Source of the DNA: Gemmatimonadota bacterium
GTDB taxonomy: Bacteria; JAAXHH01
Direction of reading: 5' to 3'
DNA length: 64,000 nucleotides
NCBI GenBank assembly: GCA_026702745.1
Contig: JAPPBT010000066.1
Coordinates: 26,534 to 90,533 of the forward strand
Part shown: one piece after another, positions 44,676-53,990 of the stretch
Numbering within the stretch: position 1 is the first letter of the stretch
Layout of the letters: each line of letters opens with the position of its first letter
Translations under genes and position numbers: made by a program
The notes under the pieces: model-generated
Told to the model about the DNA's origin: nothing
Seen by the model: the letters and a program-made list of their open reading frames with translations, nothing else
The model's database searches: none

Positions 44676-44969
44676 CTAGCCGCCCAGGGTCGTCAAAATC
44701 CCTTCGACGTTCCAGAGCCGACCATTCATGTCGTGTATCTCTTTTCTTACGTAATGTATATCGTTTCTTACGTCACTAATCTCATTTCTTACCCCCGCAA
44801 CTTCCATTCGGACGGAACCAATCTCATCCTTTAACTCCTTACGATGTTCTTTCAACTCGTTCTTCAAATCGTTTCGCAGCTCTTCTCTACCGTTCTTCGC
44901 TTCCCGCCGGAAGAATATAAAAGCACTCAACATGACAGCCGGTGTAATCACCAGTTGTGCGACCTCCAT
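44676..44969 (-). CDS. Small membrane-anchored coiled-coil protein
   Basis: 97 residues from ATG 44969. One N-terminal membrane helix (VAQLVITPAVMLSAFIFF) is followed by a basic and acidic helix and a clean seven-residue repeat, with V-R-[NK]-[ED]-I recurring (for example GVRNEISDVRNDIHYVRKEI). No function is known; similar small proteins occur beside phage and mobile genes. The frame continues upstream to 45140 with poorly supported sequence, and the shorter start follows a G-rich stretch. It is less GC-rich than its neighbours. Confidence 0.55.
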   Translation of the reverse strand: MEVAQLVITPAVMLSAFIFFRREAKNGREELRNDLKNELKEHRKELKDEIGSVRMEVAGVRNEISDVRNDIHYVRKEIHDMNGRLWNVEGILTTLGG

Positions 44970-45146
44970 AAGCGCCCCCCATTCGACCCCGCCTGCGTGT
45001 ATTGATCCACCCCCTTGGATGTTGATCTCGGCAGTCCACCTGACGGGTTCTGCAATCCGCCTGGTGTATGGAATGCCCTTAACGAAAGGAAGAGTAGAAA
45101 TAACGCGATGCGACCTCGAACTTAAATTCAACTTCGTCAACCGAAG

Positions 45147-45974
45147 TCAGAAGTTCGCGATGGAAGTCAGGTAGTCGTAGCTCTGGCGGGCGGCGTCTTC
45201 GGGTTCCATGAGCTCGGCGAAGGCCTGGTGAACGGTGACGTAGCCTTCGTATCCGATCGCTTCGAGCGTCCGCATGATCATGGGGAAGTCGATCCCGCCC
45301 GTTTCCTGAAGGGGCACCGGATCGTGGGGCGCGGGGCCCCGTACCCAGGTGTTCAGGGTCATGGATCCATCGGGGTTCAGTCGGTGGTTCTGCAGATATA
45401 CGTTGAAGAGCCAGGGCTCGAACCGCTTGATCGTTTCCGGTCCGTAGTCCTGGCCGCACAGGTCGAGATTGGCCGGTTCATAGATGATGCCGAAGTTCTC
45501 TCGCCCCACTTGCTTCAGCACGGAGACGGACTCCTCCACCGTTTCGAACAGGCTGCGGGTGTGGGACTGGTGGGCCAGCCGGATGTCCCGTTCCTCCGCT
45601 TCATCCGAGGCCCATCGCGCCCAGGCGATATCTTCCTCCGTCTTCATGCCGATCCGGATCAGGTCGGCGTCCAGCAGTTCGGCCAGGTCCAGGTAGGGCG
45701 TGATGTTCCGAAGGGCGTCAGGGGCGTGTTCGTCGTTCGCGGGTATGGGGATGTCTCCCGTGATCATGGAGACGGGCAGAGCCCGATCGTCGAGTACTTT
45801 CCGAACCGCGGTGATCTGTTCCAACGGTGACTTTATACCTGCCTGGGACGCCCTCATGCACATGGCGGAATATCCGATCTCTTGAGCCAGATCGGCCAGG
45901 TGTTCCATGGATCGGTTGGCTTCTTCCTTGTTCAAGACGGATTCGGCGACCCGTACGGACAACGAGAGTTCCAT
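45147..45974 (-). CDS. Sugar phosphate isomerase/epimerase family (xylose-isomerase-like TIM barrel)
   Basis: 275 residues, the usual length. Barrel signatures are EIGYSAMCMRASQAG, LLDADLIRIGM, FGIIYEPANLDLCGQDYG (Glu and Asp metal ligands), LFNVYLQNHRLNP and the final GYEGYVTVHQAF. Members isomerise or epimerise sugars, inositol derivatives or hydroxypyruvate; the substrate is unknown. ATG 45974 is preferred over a TTG six codons upstream, with AAAGG about eleven bases before it. It is followed on the same strand by the coiled-coil gene and preceded by the NUDIX gene 48 bases away. Confidence 0.85.
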   Translation of the reverse strand: MELSLSVRVAESVLNKEEANRSMEHLADLAQEIGYSAMCMRASQAGIKSPLEQITAVRKVLDDRALPVSMITGDIPIPANDEHAPDALRNITPYLDLAELLDADLIRIGMKTEEDIAWARWASDEAEERDIRLAHQSHTRSLFETVEESVSVLKQVGRENFGIIYEPANLDLCGQDYGPETIKRFEPWLFNVYLQNHRLNPDGSMTLNTWVRGPAPHDPVPLQETGGIDFPMIMRTLEAIGYEGYVTVHQAFAELMEPEDAARQSYDYLTSIANF

Positions 45975-46022
45975 GATCGAGAACCTTTTCAAGTTACAGG
46001 GTGACGTGGCGAAATCTGCGGT

Positions 46023-46628
46023 CTAACGCAACTGCACTTCGGATCCGCCCGGAAGTTCGTGGCCGGTACTGGCCAGCACCTGGGCGGTGAAACGATACGT
46101 GAGGCCCCACAGCACGGGTCCATTTCCATCGAGGAGATCGATGGCGCATACTTCCCGTTCTCCCCAATCGCCCGCCACCGTGGCCGTAACGTACCGGCTT
46201 TCATCCTTCAGATCGGCGAGCGGGAACCAGAACGCGTTCCGGATCTCGTGGTTGAGGGTCAACTCGGTTCCGTCCGCCAGGTAAAACACGAAGCCGGCCA
46301 CGTGCACCTTGCTGAGGTGGGTAGCCTGGTCGTCGAGGCGGCAGACGAAATCCGCAAGGTCGAGATCGATGGCCGTTTCTTCCCGCGTTTCCCGGATGGC
46401 CGCATGCCGCGGGTTCTCATCGGAAGCATCGATCTTCCCGCCGGGAAAACTGATATGGCCGGACCAGGGATCGCCCTCGCGCTGCGCACGCTGGAGGAAG
46501 AGCAATTCCGTTCCGCCGGCCGCTCCGCGTAGAAGAATCGCTACGGCCGCCTTAAGCGCGCCGTCTTCGGGATCAAGCAGCCTGCTGCGCCGGTTTCGCA
46601 GCTTTTCAACGAGGTTTTCTGCCTGCAT
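46023..46628 (-). CDS. NUDIX hydrolase, CoA pyrophosphatase-like
   Basis: 201 residues. HISFPGGKIDASDENPRHAA continuing to IRETREETAI is a NUDIX box of the NudL/CoAse type with the preceding L-x-x-R-x-x-x-x-x-G-D-x-W-S-G-H-I motif (FLQRAQREGDPWSGHI). CoA pyrophosphatases split CoA and its derivatives into 3',5'-ADP and phosphopantetheine. The start at 46628 lies 20 bases downstream of the PhyH gene stop on the same strand. A link to CoA esters near PhyH and accA is possible but not shown. Confidence 0.88.
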   Translation of the reverse strand: MQAENLVEKLRNRRSRLLDPEDGALKAAVAILLRGAAGGTELLFLQRAQREGDPWSGHISFPGGKIDASDENPRHAAIRETREETAIDLDLADFVCRLDDQATHLSKVHVAGFVFYLADGTELTLNHEIRNAFWFPLADLKDESRYVTATVAGDWGEREVCAIDLLDGNGPVLWGLTYRFTAQVLASTGHELPGGSEVQLR

Positions 46629-46647
46629 CAACGCACCGCAGCTCCCA

Positions 46648-47487
46648 TCAGGACCGGGCAAACACGACCTGGTTGCGCGGATGATCGGCCCGCTGGCCGG
46701 GACGCCGGTTTCCCAGGTTCGCATCGACGACCGGCCGGTTCTCCGCGCTACACGCGGAATCGTCGATGGGAAGACCGTCCTCGTAAAACGTGATTCCCAG
46801 CGCTTCACGGACACGCCCCGACGTGTTGGCCCGCGCGCCATGCACCACCCAGTGGTTGTGCAGAGTCGCGTCTCCGGCGGGGATTTCCTCTTCAACGACA
46901 GGTACCCGGTTCGTGCGGATGTAGTCCTCGAAAAACGATTCCGATTCGCGGTGTATCCCCCTGGGGCCCAGCACTTTTTCTCTGTGGGTACCACTCGCGA
47001 ATCGGGGCGGCCCCATGTCGATGGTGACGTCCACGAGGGGGATCCACATAGTGAGGACGTGGTCCGAGCACAGCGGCCAGTGCGGACCATCCTGGTGCCA
47101 GGGCGTGATCCAGCTTTCGGGTTCCTTGAACATGGCCTTGTCGTAGTAGATACGCACTGCATCCACGCCCATGAGGTCGGCCGCGATCTTTCCGAAACGG
47201 GGCGACTGGATGAACCGGGCCGCGCGCTCGTCCGCCTCCCTCAGGTTGAACGTCTGCATGAATACGCGGGAGAAATCGTCCTCCGGCCGGTCGCTCATCT
47301 TGCTCGTTCCGGCAAAACGTTCGGAAGTGATCGACTTCAGCACCTCGCGGTACTCGGCGATCTCATCCCGTGTAAAGACGTCCCGGAGACGCACGTGGCC
47401 GTTTTCCCGGTACTGGCAAACGTCTTCCACGGACAAGGGGTAGGGCGAATCAAGCCCACGCACACCGGTTCGGGCTCCCGCTGTCAT
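46648..47487 (-). CDS. PhyH-family Fe(II)/2-oxoglutarate oxygenase
   Basis: 279 residues. TPWHQDGPHWP supplies the HxD iron ligands, VLTMWIPLVDVTIDMGPPRF continues into the SGTH segment, and NHWVVHGARANTSGRVREAL holds the distal His and the oxoglutarate Arg. Complete catalytic set, so probably an active hydroxylase, cytosolic. ATG 47487 is chosen for AAAGGA nine bases upstream; the open frame to 47550 adds a sequence unlike the family. It is transcribed with the NUDIX and sugar isomerase genes. Substrate unknown. Confidence 0.88.
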   Translation of the reverse strand: MTAGARTGVRGLDSPYPLSVEDVCQYRENGHVRLRDVFTRDEIAEYREVLKSITSERFAGTSKMSDRPEDDFSRVFMQTFNLREADERAARFIQSPRFGKIAADLMGVDAVRIYYDKAMFKEPESWITPWHQDGPHWPLCSDHVLTMWIPLVDVTIDMGPPRFASGTHREKVLGPRGIHRESESFFEDYIRTNRVPVVEEEIPAGDATLHNHWVVHGARANTSGRVREALGITFYEDGLPIDDSACSAENRPVVDANLGNRRPGQRADHPRNQVVFARS

Positions 47488-47843
47488 GGCAATAGATCCT
47501 TTCGCCCGGAATGATATCCCATCCAGGACGTTCTCACCCTGCCCGGGCACCGGTCAACTAACAGACCGCAACCTGGATGTCAAGGGGTTTGGCCCGTCAC
47601 ATGGGGGCGGGAGGTCGAACGAGAGGTCTGATACCGGGAACGATTTGCACCCACTCGGCGTTAACCTGGGAACGGCCTGCGTCCACTCGATCGGTTCCTG
47701 CCGGATCCCCGCGGGGTCCCCACCCTTGACAGGTCGTACTGGTTGATCTTTATTTTAAGGAACGCGGCGGGACTGCTTGAACGTGATGGGGTCCGCCGCG
47801 ATTACCGTTTATAAAGACCGGACTGCAGCGCCGGGAGCAAGCC
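47488..47843. other. Divergent intergenic region between PhyH and accA
   Basis: About 350 bases with no supported gene. It contains the accA promoter and a ccccgcgggg palindrome near 47707-47716. Confidence 0.6.
47726..47754 (+). promoter_or_regulatory. Candidate accA promoter
   Basis: Consensus TTGACA (47726-47731), a 17-base spacer and TTTATT (47749-47754) lie about 90 bases before the accA ATG. Confidence 0.55.
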
Positions 47844-48845
47844 ATGGATGAGAACGGCCCGATACTGGAATTTGAAAAACCGATCTACGAACTCGAGAAG
47901 CGCATAGAGGAAATGAGAAACTATGCGGTGACCGAGAACCTCGACGCCCTGGCCGATGAGATCCAGCGCCTGGAAGAGGAAGTGGCCCGCCAGCGGCGGA
48001 AGACCTATTCCAACCTGACCCGGTGGCAGCGCGTGCTCATTGCCCGCCATCCGAACCGCCCCCACACGCTCGACTACATCAACGGGATGATGGAGGACTT
48101 CGTCGAACTGCACGGCGACCGGGCCTTCGGGGACGACAAGGCCATGGTCACGGGGCTGGCGAAAATGGACGGTCAGCCGATCGCCGTGGTGGGTCACCAG
48201 AAGGGGAAGAATACCAAGGAAAACGTGATGCGCAACTTCGGCATGGCGGGTCCCGAGGGATACCGCAAGGCCCTGCGCATCATGAAGCTGGCCGAGAAGT
48301 TCGACATGCCGGTCCTGTCCCTGGTCGATACCCCCGGAGCCTATCCCGGCGCGGGGGCGGAGGAACGGGGCCAGGCGGAGGCGATCGCCCGAAACATCTA
48401 CGAGATGGGACGGCTTCGCGTACCGATCATCGTCATGGTGATCGGCGAAGGCGCCAGCGGCGGGGCGCTGGGCATCGGCGTGGGCGACCGTGTCATCATG
48501 ATGGAAAACGCCTGGTATTCGGTGATCAGCCCCGAACCCTGTTCCACCATCCTCTGGAAGGACCAGGAGAAGGCGGCCGCCCGCAAGGCCGATTGCGCCG
48601 AGGCCCTGCGGCTTTCGGCCACCGACCTGCTCCAGTTCGGCGTCATCGACGAAATCGTGCCCGAACCCTTCGGGGGCGCGCACCGCGACCACGAATCGGC
48701 CATTGCGAACGTCAGAAAATCCATCCTCAAGGCGTTGCACGAGGCGGGCACACAGTCCGTCGAGGAACGCCTGGAAGCCCGGCTGGAAAAGTACAGCAGC
48801 ATGGGCGCCTTCGATGTAGTACCTGCCGCGGACGACCCGTCGTAA
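47844..48845 (+). CDS. accA: Acetyl-CoA carboxylase carboxyltransferase subunit alpha
   Basis: 333 residues, full length. With AccD it transfers carboxyl from biotin to acetyl-CoA to make malonyl-CoA for fatty-acid synthesis. N-terminal [17 protein letters not shown], then [68 protein letters not shown] and [15 protein letters not shown] are all diagnostic. GGGAG lies just before the ATG. It starts the transcript that continues into the amidohydrolase gene 23 bases on. Confidence 0.97.
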   Translation: MDENGPILEFEKPIYELEKRIEEMRNYAVTENLDALADEIQRLEEEVARQRRKTYSNLTRWQRVLIARHPNRPHTLDYINGMMEDFVELHGDRAFGDDKAMVTGLAKMDGQPIAVVGHQKGKNTKENVMRNFGMAGPEGYRKALRIMKLAEKFDMPVLSLVDTPGAYPGAGAEERGQAEAIARNIYEMGRLRVPIIVMVIGEGASGGALGIGVGDRVIMMENAWYSVISPEPCSTILWKDQEKAAARKADCAEALRLSATDLLQFGVIDEIVPEPFGGAHRDHESAIANVRKSILKALHEAGTQSVEERLEARLEKYSSMGAFDVVPAADDPS

Positions 48846-48868
48846 GCCGGAACCCGGGAGCGGGATCC

Positions 48869-50056
48869 TTGCTAAAGGCCATCACAGGCGGCGCGATCAT
48901 CAACGGGAAGGGCGCGGCGCCCATTCCCGACGGGCTGATCCTCGTGGACGGCAACCGGATCCAGGCCGTCGGTTCCCGCGACAGCCTTTCCATTCCCGGA
49001 GACGCAGAGGTCGTCGACCTCGGCACGGCCACATTGCTTCCCGGCCTTATCGATACCCACGTACATCTCGTCATGAACGCACGGGAGGACTGCGTCACCT
49101 CCCTGGCGCACAAGAGCGCCGTGGAGTCCGTGGTCGAGGCCGCCGGGAACGCCCGACGGGCCTTGCGGGGAGGGGTGACGACCGTTCGGGACTGCGCCGA
49201 CGTGTTCGGCGTGACGCTGACCCTGAAGCGGGCCATCGACGGGGGTCACCTGGACGGCCCGCGCATACTCGCCTGCGGCCTGCCCATTACCACGACGGCG
49301 GGGCACCTTAACTACATGGGGATCAGCGCGGACAGCACGGAGGAGGTGCTGAAGGCCGTGCGTACGGTGGTCTCCATGGGCGTGGACTGGGTCAAGGTCT
49401 GTGCCACCGGCGGGGGGCTGACGCCGGACAGCAACGTGCGACGCGCCCAGTATTCGGCGGAGACCCTGACGGCCCTCGTCCGGGACGCCCATCGCCTGGG
49501 CAGGAGAGTCGCCGCCCACGCTCACGGGACCGAAGGTATTCTGAACTGCGCCATAGCGGGCACCGACAGCATTGAGCACTGCTCCTGGATGGGGGAGGAA
49601 GATGGACACCGATACGATGAGGCGGCGGTCGACCTGATGCTGAAGAAGGGCCTTTACGTCAGCCACACCATCACCGGGCCGAGGACCGGTTCTTCCGAGG
49701 AAGTGGAAGCGTTGATGAACAGCGAGTACGGCGAACGATACGCCTTGCTGCGGCGGACGCTGGAGGAAGGCGTCCGCATGGTCATCTCCAGCGACGCAGG
49801 CGTCCCGGACACGCGTTTCGAGGATTTCGCCGGAAGCCTCGTCATCGCCGTCAAGTGCTGCGGCTTCTCTCCCATGGGCGCCATCATCGCTTCCACCAGC
49901 CGGGCCGCCGAGATGCTGGGGATGGGAGACCAGGTCGGATCCCTGGAACCCGGCAGGCTTGCGGATATCCTTGCGGTCGATGGAGATCCGCTGCAGGACA
50001 TCAGCGCCATCTGCCGGATCGCCGGCGTGTTCAAGGACGGCCGCAGGTTCGTTTGA
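48869..50056 (+). CDS. Amidohydrolase-family metal-dependent hydrolase
   Basis: 395 residues from TTG 48869, preceded by GGGAG; an ATG start would lose the family's first strand. LLPGLIDTHVHLVMNA gives the HxH metal site; the carbamylated or bridging Lys is likely in VDWVKVCATGGG; later ligands are AAHAHGTEG, SIEHC and ISSDAGVPDTRF. The C-terminus LEPGRLADILAVDGDPLQDI is typical of imidazolonepropionase/Xaa-Pro-dipeptidase-like members. It cleaves cyclic amides or peptide-like bonds in the cytoplasm; the substrate is unknown. Confidence 0.9.
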   Translation: MLKAITGGAIINGKGAAPIPDGLILVDGNRIQAVGSRDSLSIPGDAEVVDLGTATLLPGLIDTHVHLVMNAREDCVTSLAHKSAVESVVEAAGNARRALRGGVTTVRDCADVFGVTLTLKRAIDGGHLDGPRILACGLPITTTAGHLNYMGISADSTEEVLKAVRTVVSMGVDWVKVCATGGGLTPDSNVRRAQYSAETLTALVRDAHRLGRRVAAHAHGTEGILNCAIAGTDSIEHCSWMGEEDGHRYDEAAVDLMLKKGLYVSHTITGPRTGSSEEVEALMNSEYGERYALLRRTLEEGVRMVISSDAGVPDTRFEDFAGSLVIAVKCCGFSPMGAIIASTSRAAEMLGMGDQVGSLEPGRLADILAVDGDPLQDISAICRIAGVFKDGRRFV

Positions 50057-50109
50057 ACCGAAAAAGCTTCCTCAGGCTACGTGTAGAACGTCCTATGGTA
50101 TACACGACA

Positions 50110-51273
50110 TTACCATTTCGAGCCTTCTTCATCGTGGATCTGATCGGGCAGCCTGTACGTCAGGCCGGCTTCGTTGTAAGCCGATGCCTTGAGAAGCGTC
50201 GCGAAATCAGAAGGAGGTGCACGGCGAAGCCATGCTCCCATCCGCTTAACAAACTGGTCCAGTCTGTACCATACCAGCGATAACGGCATTCTGTTCGCAG
50301 GGAATTTCAGGTTGTCTGCAAGGTGTTTTCCAATAAGCGCGCGGGAAACGGGGTAGATAACCTTCTTCACCAGATTCCGCCGCTCCTGCGTGTCTTTGAT
50401 GCCGGCGACCAGCGGGGCGGAGTTTATCAGCGCATTTGCCATGAGGATAGCGTCCTGGCCGGGAGAAGGTTCGCAGATCGAACCGATCCGGTATATCTGA
50501 TTGGCATGTTGCTCGTCGCTGAATAGGATGGTTTCGGGAATACCCATGAGATAGCCCGCGTACCGCCAGACATCATGGAAACTGGCTCGTTCGTCGATGC
50601 GAAAGTGAGCCCCCAGTGACTCGGAGTGTTTTACGGTGCGCGTGGCGAAGCAAACTACGGCGTAGCCCAGGTGGGCTGCGCTGATCGGACATCCCAAGGC
50701 CCCTTGGTTCCAATTGTCCGACTTGCTCAGCAGGTACCGGACCTGGGCATGTACGAATCGTATGCGTACGGACAGTTTCCACCCGTCGCCGTACCGTCGC
50801 AGTCCCCCGGGAAAGAAAATCTCCATCTGATGCCTGTTGTTCTGCTTGAGGCGCCAGACTCCGTTGTTGAATATCCGTCCGGTTTGCACGAAAGAGGTGC
50901 TTATCAGTGTCGAGAATCCGTCGATCAACACGCCGGTGACGAAGGCTGAAAGGATTCTGACCGCGTTTCTCTGGAAGGCGCGTATGCCCGGCATGAAGGC
51001 TTCGTGATCCAGCCATTCCGGATCGGGCTGCGGCGCGTCGAAAAAAAAGTCCCTAAGCGATTGCGGCGCGGTCCGCAATCCGTCCGGATCCTCTTCCATA
51101 CCGGCGCGTATGAACTTGTGCACCTGTTGTTGCGGAATCGACACCAGGTCTTCCACCACAGCATCCATGACCGGATCGCCAACAAGCGTGTGCGCTACAT
51201 AGTTGTCCGCGGTCTCAACATCTACCGCGTAAGCTTGTCTGTAACCGGGGCGGTATGCTTCGGGTATGCTCAT
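50110..51273 (-). CDS. Oxygenase MpaB-like (DUF2236) protein
   Basis: 387 residues, helical, fitting the MpaB/rubber-oxygenase-like DUF2236 fold that binds a b-type heme. Visible segments are FQRNAVRILSAFVTGVLID, RIRFVHAQVRYLLS with an Arg-x-x-x-x-His heme-site-like pattern, and HDVWRYAGYLMGIPETILF. Reaction and substrate are not known; relatives cleave prenyl chains or oxidise small molecules. Composition is less GC-rich than neighbours, suggesting transfer. The ATG at 51273 has no clear ribosome-binding site. It converges with the amidohydrolase gene. Confidence 0.75.
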   Translation of the reverse strand: MSIPEAYRPGYRQAYAVDVETADNYVAHTLVGDPVMDAVVEDLVSIPQQQVHKFIRAGMEEDPDGLRTAPQSLRDFFFDAPQPDPEWLDHEAFMPGIRAFQRNAVRILSAFVTGVLIDGFSTLISTSFVQTGRIFNNGVWRLKQNNRHQMEIFFPGGLRRYGDGWKLSVRIRFVHAQVRYLLSKSDNWNQGALGCPISAAHLGYAVVCFATRTVKHSESLGAHFRIDERASFHDVWRYAGYLMGIPETILFSDEQHANQIYRIGSICEPSPGQDAILMANALINSAPLVAGIKDTQERRNLVKKVIYPVSRALIGKHLADNLKFPANRMPLSLVWYRLDQFVKRMGAWLRRAPPSDFATLLKASAYNEAGLTYRLPDQIHDEEGSKW

Positions 51274-51563
51274 GTGCCGGTCGGTTGTATTCGGAGGTGG
51301 CCACTGAACCTCACCAATGTGAGAATGAGATTAAGAAACAAATCAATAACAGGAATGGTGTGTCCTCTTCCAAGAAGAAAACACAAATAGATATGATAAT
51401 TATGTGGTTTTACTGTTTTTTTTGTGATTATTTGTGATGAGGGCTGGCACTTCGGTGTTATTGTGCGGTAGGCCGACGGTTCGCGTGAACAGAGAGCGCA
51501 CCTGGCGGACGTTGCAGGAATTACACATTCGTGCGGGGTTTCAACGCGTCCGGTCTGCGGTGA
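51274..51563. other. AT-rich intergenic region upstream of the MpaB-like gene
   Basis: No supported gene. It includes an A/T-rich stretch (51380-51440) that probably holds the promoter of the minus-strand MpaB-like gene. Confidence 0.5.
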
Positions 51564-51648
51564 TACCTACGCGAGCGTACGGGGCTTGAGCACCTTCTGG
51601 CTGCGTTGGTACCTACGCGAGCGTACGAGGCTTGAGCACCCTCTGACT
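51564..51648. repeat. 46-bp direct duplication at the 3' end of the sarcosine-oxidase-like gene
   Basis: Sequence 51564-51609 recurs from 51610, beginning tacctacgcgagcgtacg(g/a)gg; about 40 bases match with three or four differences. The second copy contains the gene's last codons and stop, the first repeats them beyond the stop, so the C-terminus LKPRTLA is encoded twice in a row on the minus strand. Confidence 0.85.
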
Positions 51649-52794
51649 GCTGAACCTTTCCAATCCGAACAGGTTCGTGTCGACGGGCGGCGTTTCATCG
51701 AACAGCCGGGCAGCCAGGATCTCGCCCAGTACCGGGCCGAACTTGAACCCGTGGCCCGAAAAACCCGCCGCCAGAACCACGTTCGCATAATCGGGATGGC
51801 GGTCCAGGATGAAGTGGAAGTCCGCCGAATTGGTGTACAGGCAGTGTTTCACCGCGACGGGATCCCGCGACAGGTGGGGACATCTGCGTCCGATGAATGC
51901 CCGCACTGCTTCAAGATTGGCGTCGTCCACCTCTACGGGGTCGTCCGCCTTGACGACCCGGCCGGTTCGGTGGCAGCCGGCCTTGACGCCCGGTACCCGC
52001 ACCTGGGGCACGCAATAGAAGGGATCGGAGGTGTGGTAGTCGATCACGTTGGGCATGGCGCCCGCCTCATGCGGGACCGGACCGGCCTGTGGAAAGTAGG
52101 CCAGCAGTTCCCGCGTCACGACGAGATCGACATCGATCCCCAGCGCGTTCAGCCACCGGTCCGTCCAGCTGCCGGTTGCCAGCACGAGAAAGGTACCTGA
52201 CCAGGATCGTCCGTCCGCCGCCGTGACCTCGACGCGCTCTTCGGCCGGGACGATCGAAGCGACTTCCGTCTCCGTCAGGGCGTCCACGCCGTCTTCCACG
52301 ACGCAGTCCCACAGGTTCCGTACCACCTCGTCGGCGAAAAGCACGGCGCTGTCGGGTTGGTAGATGGCTTCACTGTGCGGTGGCAGGCTTAGCTGGGGAA
52401 AACGGTGCGCGAAGTTGGCACGGGCCAGTCGTTCAAAGGGGAGTCCGCATTCCCGCAGACGGGTTTCAAGGGTCTCCAGCACCGCCGCGCCGGCGGGCGC
52501 CAGGTTGCAGATGCCGGTCCGTTTGAACACCGGCCTTCCCAGGCGTTTCGCGAGATCCTCCCAGGCCCGGAAGGCGCGCGCCGCCATTTCGACGTACCCG
52601 TTCTCTTCGTAATCGAAACGGATCATCCGGCTGTCGCCGTGCGAACTGCCGTGTTCATGGACGGGTGCGTATCGCTCGAGCAGGAGGACACTCAGCCCGC
52701 GGCGGGCCAGCACATAGGCCGTCGAGACGCCGACGATGCCGCCGCCGACCACGATCGCGTCGTAATGCGCGGACTTTGCGGACCGTGGACTCAC
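51613..52794 (-). CDS. FAD-dependent oxidoreductase, monomeric sarcosine oxidase/SolA-like
   Basis: 393 residues. The FAD-binding YDAIVVGGGIVGVSTAYVLA is followed by EHGSSHGDSRMIRFDY as in SoxA/SolA N-methyl amino acid oxidases. VKHCLYTNSADFHFILDRHP holds the Cys that carries covalent flavin in MSOX, and LAAGFSGHGFKFGPVLGEIL is the C-terminal signature. Expected reaction: oxidative demethylation of sarcosine, N-methyltryptophan or pipecolate with H2O2 release. The start overlaps the Gfo/Idh stop by four bases (ATGA), so they are translated together. The C-terminus lies in the 46-bp duplication. Confidence 0.88.
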   Translation of the reverse strand: MSPRSAKSAHYDAIVVGGGIVGVSTAYVLARRGLSVLLLERYAPVHEHGSSHGDSRMIRFDYEENGYVEMAARAFRAWEDLAKRLGRPVFKRTGICNLAPAGAAVLETLETRLRECGLPFERLARANFAHRFPQLSLPPHSEAIYQPDSAVLFADEVVRNLWDCVVEDGVDALTETEVASIVPAEERVEVTAADGRSWSGTFLVLATGSWTDRWLNALGIDVDLVVTRELLAYFPQAGPVPHEAGAMPNVIDYHTSDPFYCVPQVRVPGVKAGCHRTGRVVKADDPVEVDDANLEAVRAFIGRRCPHLSRDPVAVKHCLYTNSADFHFILDRHPDYANVVLAAGFSGHGFKFGPVLGEILAARLFDETPPVDTNLFGLERFSSQRVLKPRTLA

Positions 52795-53786
52795 GACAGG
52801 CCCCGTGTCGCGCGGAGCAGGGTCTCCTGCACGAGCAGCTCGTGGGAAAGGGGCCGGTCCGGCGGCTGTTCACCGGAGATGGTCTTCAGGAAGGAAACCA
52901 GTTCGAGGTCATACAGCGCCTGGCGGCTGCGGCCCACCACGGGTACACGGGATTCCCCCGCGGGATAGCCACCCGCGGCTTCGTTCAGCACCAGCCGGAT
53001 TTCCGTGCCCGGTTCGAAGGGTTCGATGAGGATGGCGCTGCCCTCCGTTCCGTATACCTCGTACCGGCGGGCGGGCGGAGACGGTTCCATGGCGGCGATA
53101 TCCACGGTGGCCATGGCGTGCTCGTATTCGAACACACCCAGGCCGTTGTCCGCAAAGGCGGGGACATCCCCGGTTTCGTTGCGCAGAAACGCGGTCACCC
53201 TGGACGGGCGCCCCAGGATCCAGACCACCTGGTCGAGCATGTGGCCGGCCAGGTCGTAGAATATGCCTCCCCGGTGGGCGCTGATCACTTCGCGGGATGA
53301 AACGGGGACGTTGGTCGACATGTGCGCCCGGATCGAAAACACGCTGCCCAGCATGCCCGACCGCGCCCAGTCGGCGATCTTGCGGAACCCGTCATGATAC
53401 CGGAACATGTACCCCATCTGCACCTGCAGGCTCGCTTTCTCGGCCAGGCCAACCACCCCCTGCCAGGCCGGCCAGTCGTCGCCCGCGGGCTTGTCGTACC
53501 AGGCATGCTTGCCGGCGCGGACGATTTCCTCCGTCTGGGCCAGGCTCTCGTCGTTGCGGCCTTCCGAAGCCACGGCAGCGAGATCCGGATCACCCAGCAT
53601 GTCCTCCACGCGGTCGAACCAACGAACGTCCGCATAGGGTCCGTCGGCATGCTCCAGGGCGGACCTTCGCCCTGCATCCGGCTCATAGACCCCGGCACAC
53701 TCGACTTCGGGATGGGTCAACATGGATTGAAGCTTGCCGGCGGCATGCCCGTGACTTGTGCCGTACTGCGCCATGCGAATCGCCAT
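52791..53786 (-). CDS. Gfo/Idh/MocA-family NAD(P)-dependent oxidoreductase
   Basis: 331 residues, usual length. The N-terminal Rossmann half has RMAQYGTSHGHAAGKLQSML in place of the common GxGxxG start, then CAGVYEPD, ASEGRNDESL and the conserved HAWYDKPAG (EKP motif as DKP). The C-terminal half carries HRGGIFYDLAGHMLDQVVWI with GG-x-x-x-D-x-x-x-H. Members oxidise sugars, inositols or amino sugars. Because the nucleotide loop lacks the typical glycines, cofactor use is less certain. It is coupled to the SoxA-like gene downstream. Confidence 0.88.
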   Translation of the reverse strand: MAIRMAQYGTSHGHAAGKLQSMLTHPEVECAGVYEPDAGRRSALEHADGPYADVRWFDRVEDMLGDPDLAAVASEGRNDESLAQTEEIVRAGKHAWYDKPAGDDWPAWQGVVGLAEKASLQVQMGYMFRYHDGFRKIADWARSGMLGSVFSIRAHMSTNVPVSSREVISAHRGGIFYDLAGHMLDQVVWILGRPSRVTAFLRNETGDVPAFADNGLGVFEYEHAMATVDIAAMEPSPPARRYEVYGTEGSAILIEPFEPGTEIRLVLNEAAGGYPAGESRVPVVGRSRQALYDLELVSFLKTISGEQPPDRPLSHELLVQETLLRATRGLS

Positions 53787-53990
53787 TTTGGGTACCTCTG
53801 ATTACGTGGAATCGTGTCGTTTCCGGTGTTTCCGGGAAGTAAACATCGGTCGTGTCATCGTCAAGCGAATTCGGGTGGACATCGTCCTTGACATCGGCCT
53901 TGACATCATACGCGGTTTCCGCTACGTTCGCTCCAATCTTTCCACGAACCGGGCGCCCGGCCATTAACGCAATAACAGGAAGCTGGCAGC
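53787..53990. promoter_or_regulatory. Divergent promoter region with two TTGACA boxes
   Basis: The 204 bases between divergent Gfo/Idh and PhyH genes contain two plus-strand TTGACA boxes in a 12-base direct repeat (53888-53893 and 53900-53905). The matching -10 (TACGTT after 17 bases for the second) is weak. Confidence 0.35.

Noticed and set aside
47707..47716. ccccgcgggg palindrome as a terminator
   Set aside because: No loop and no T run; it lies upstream of a promoter rather than after a gene.
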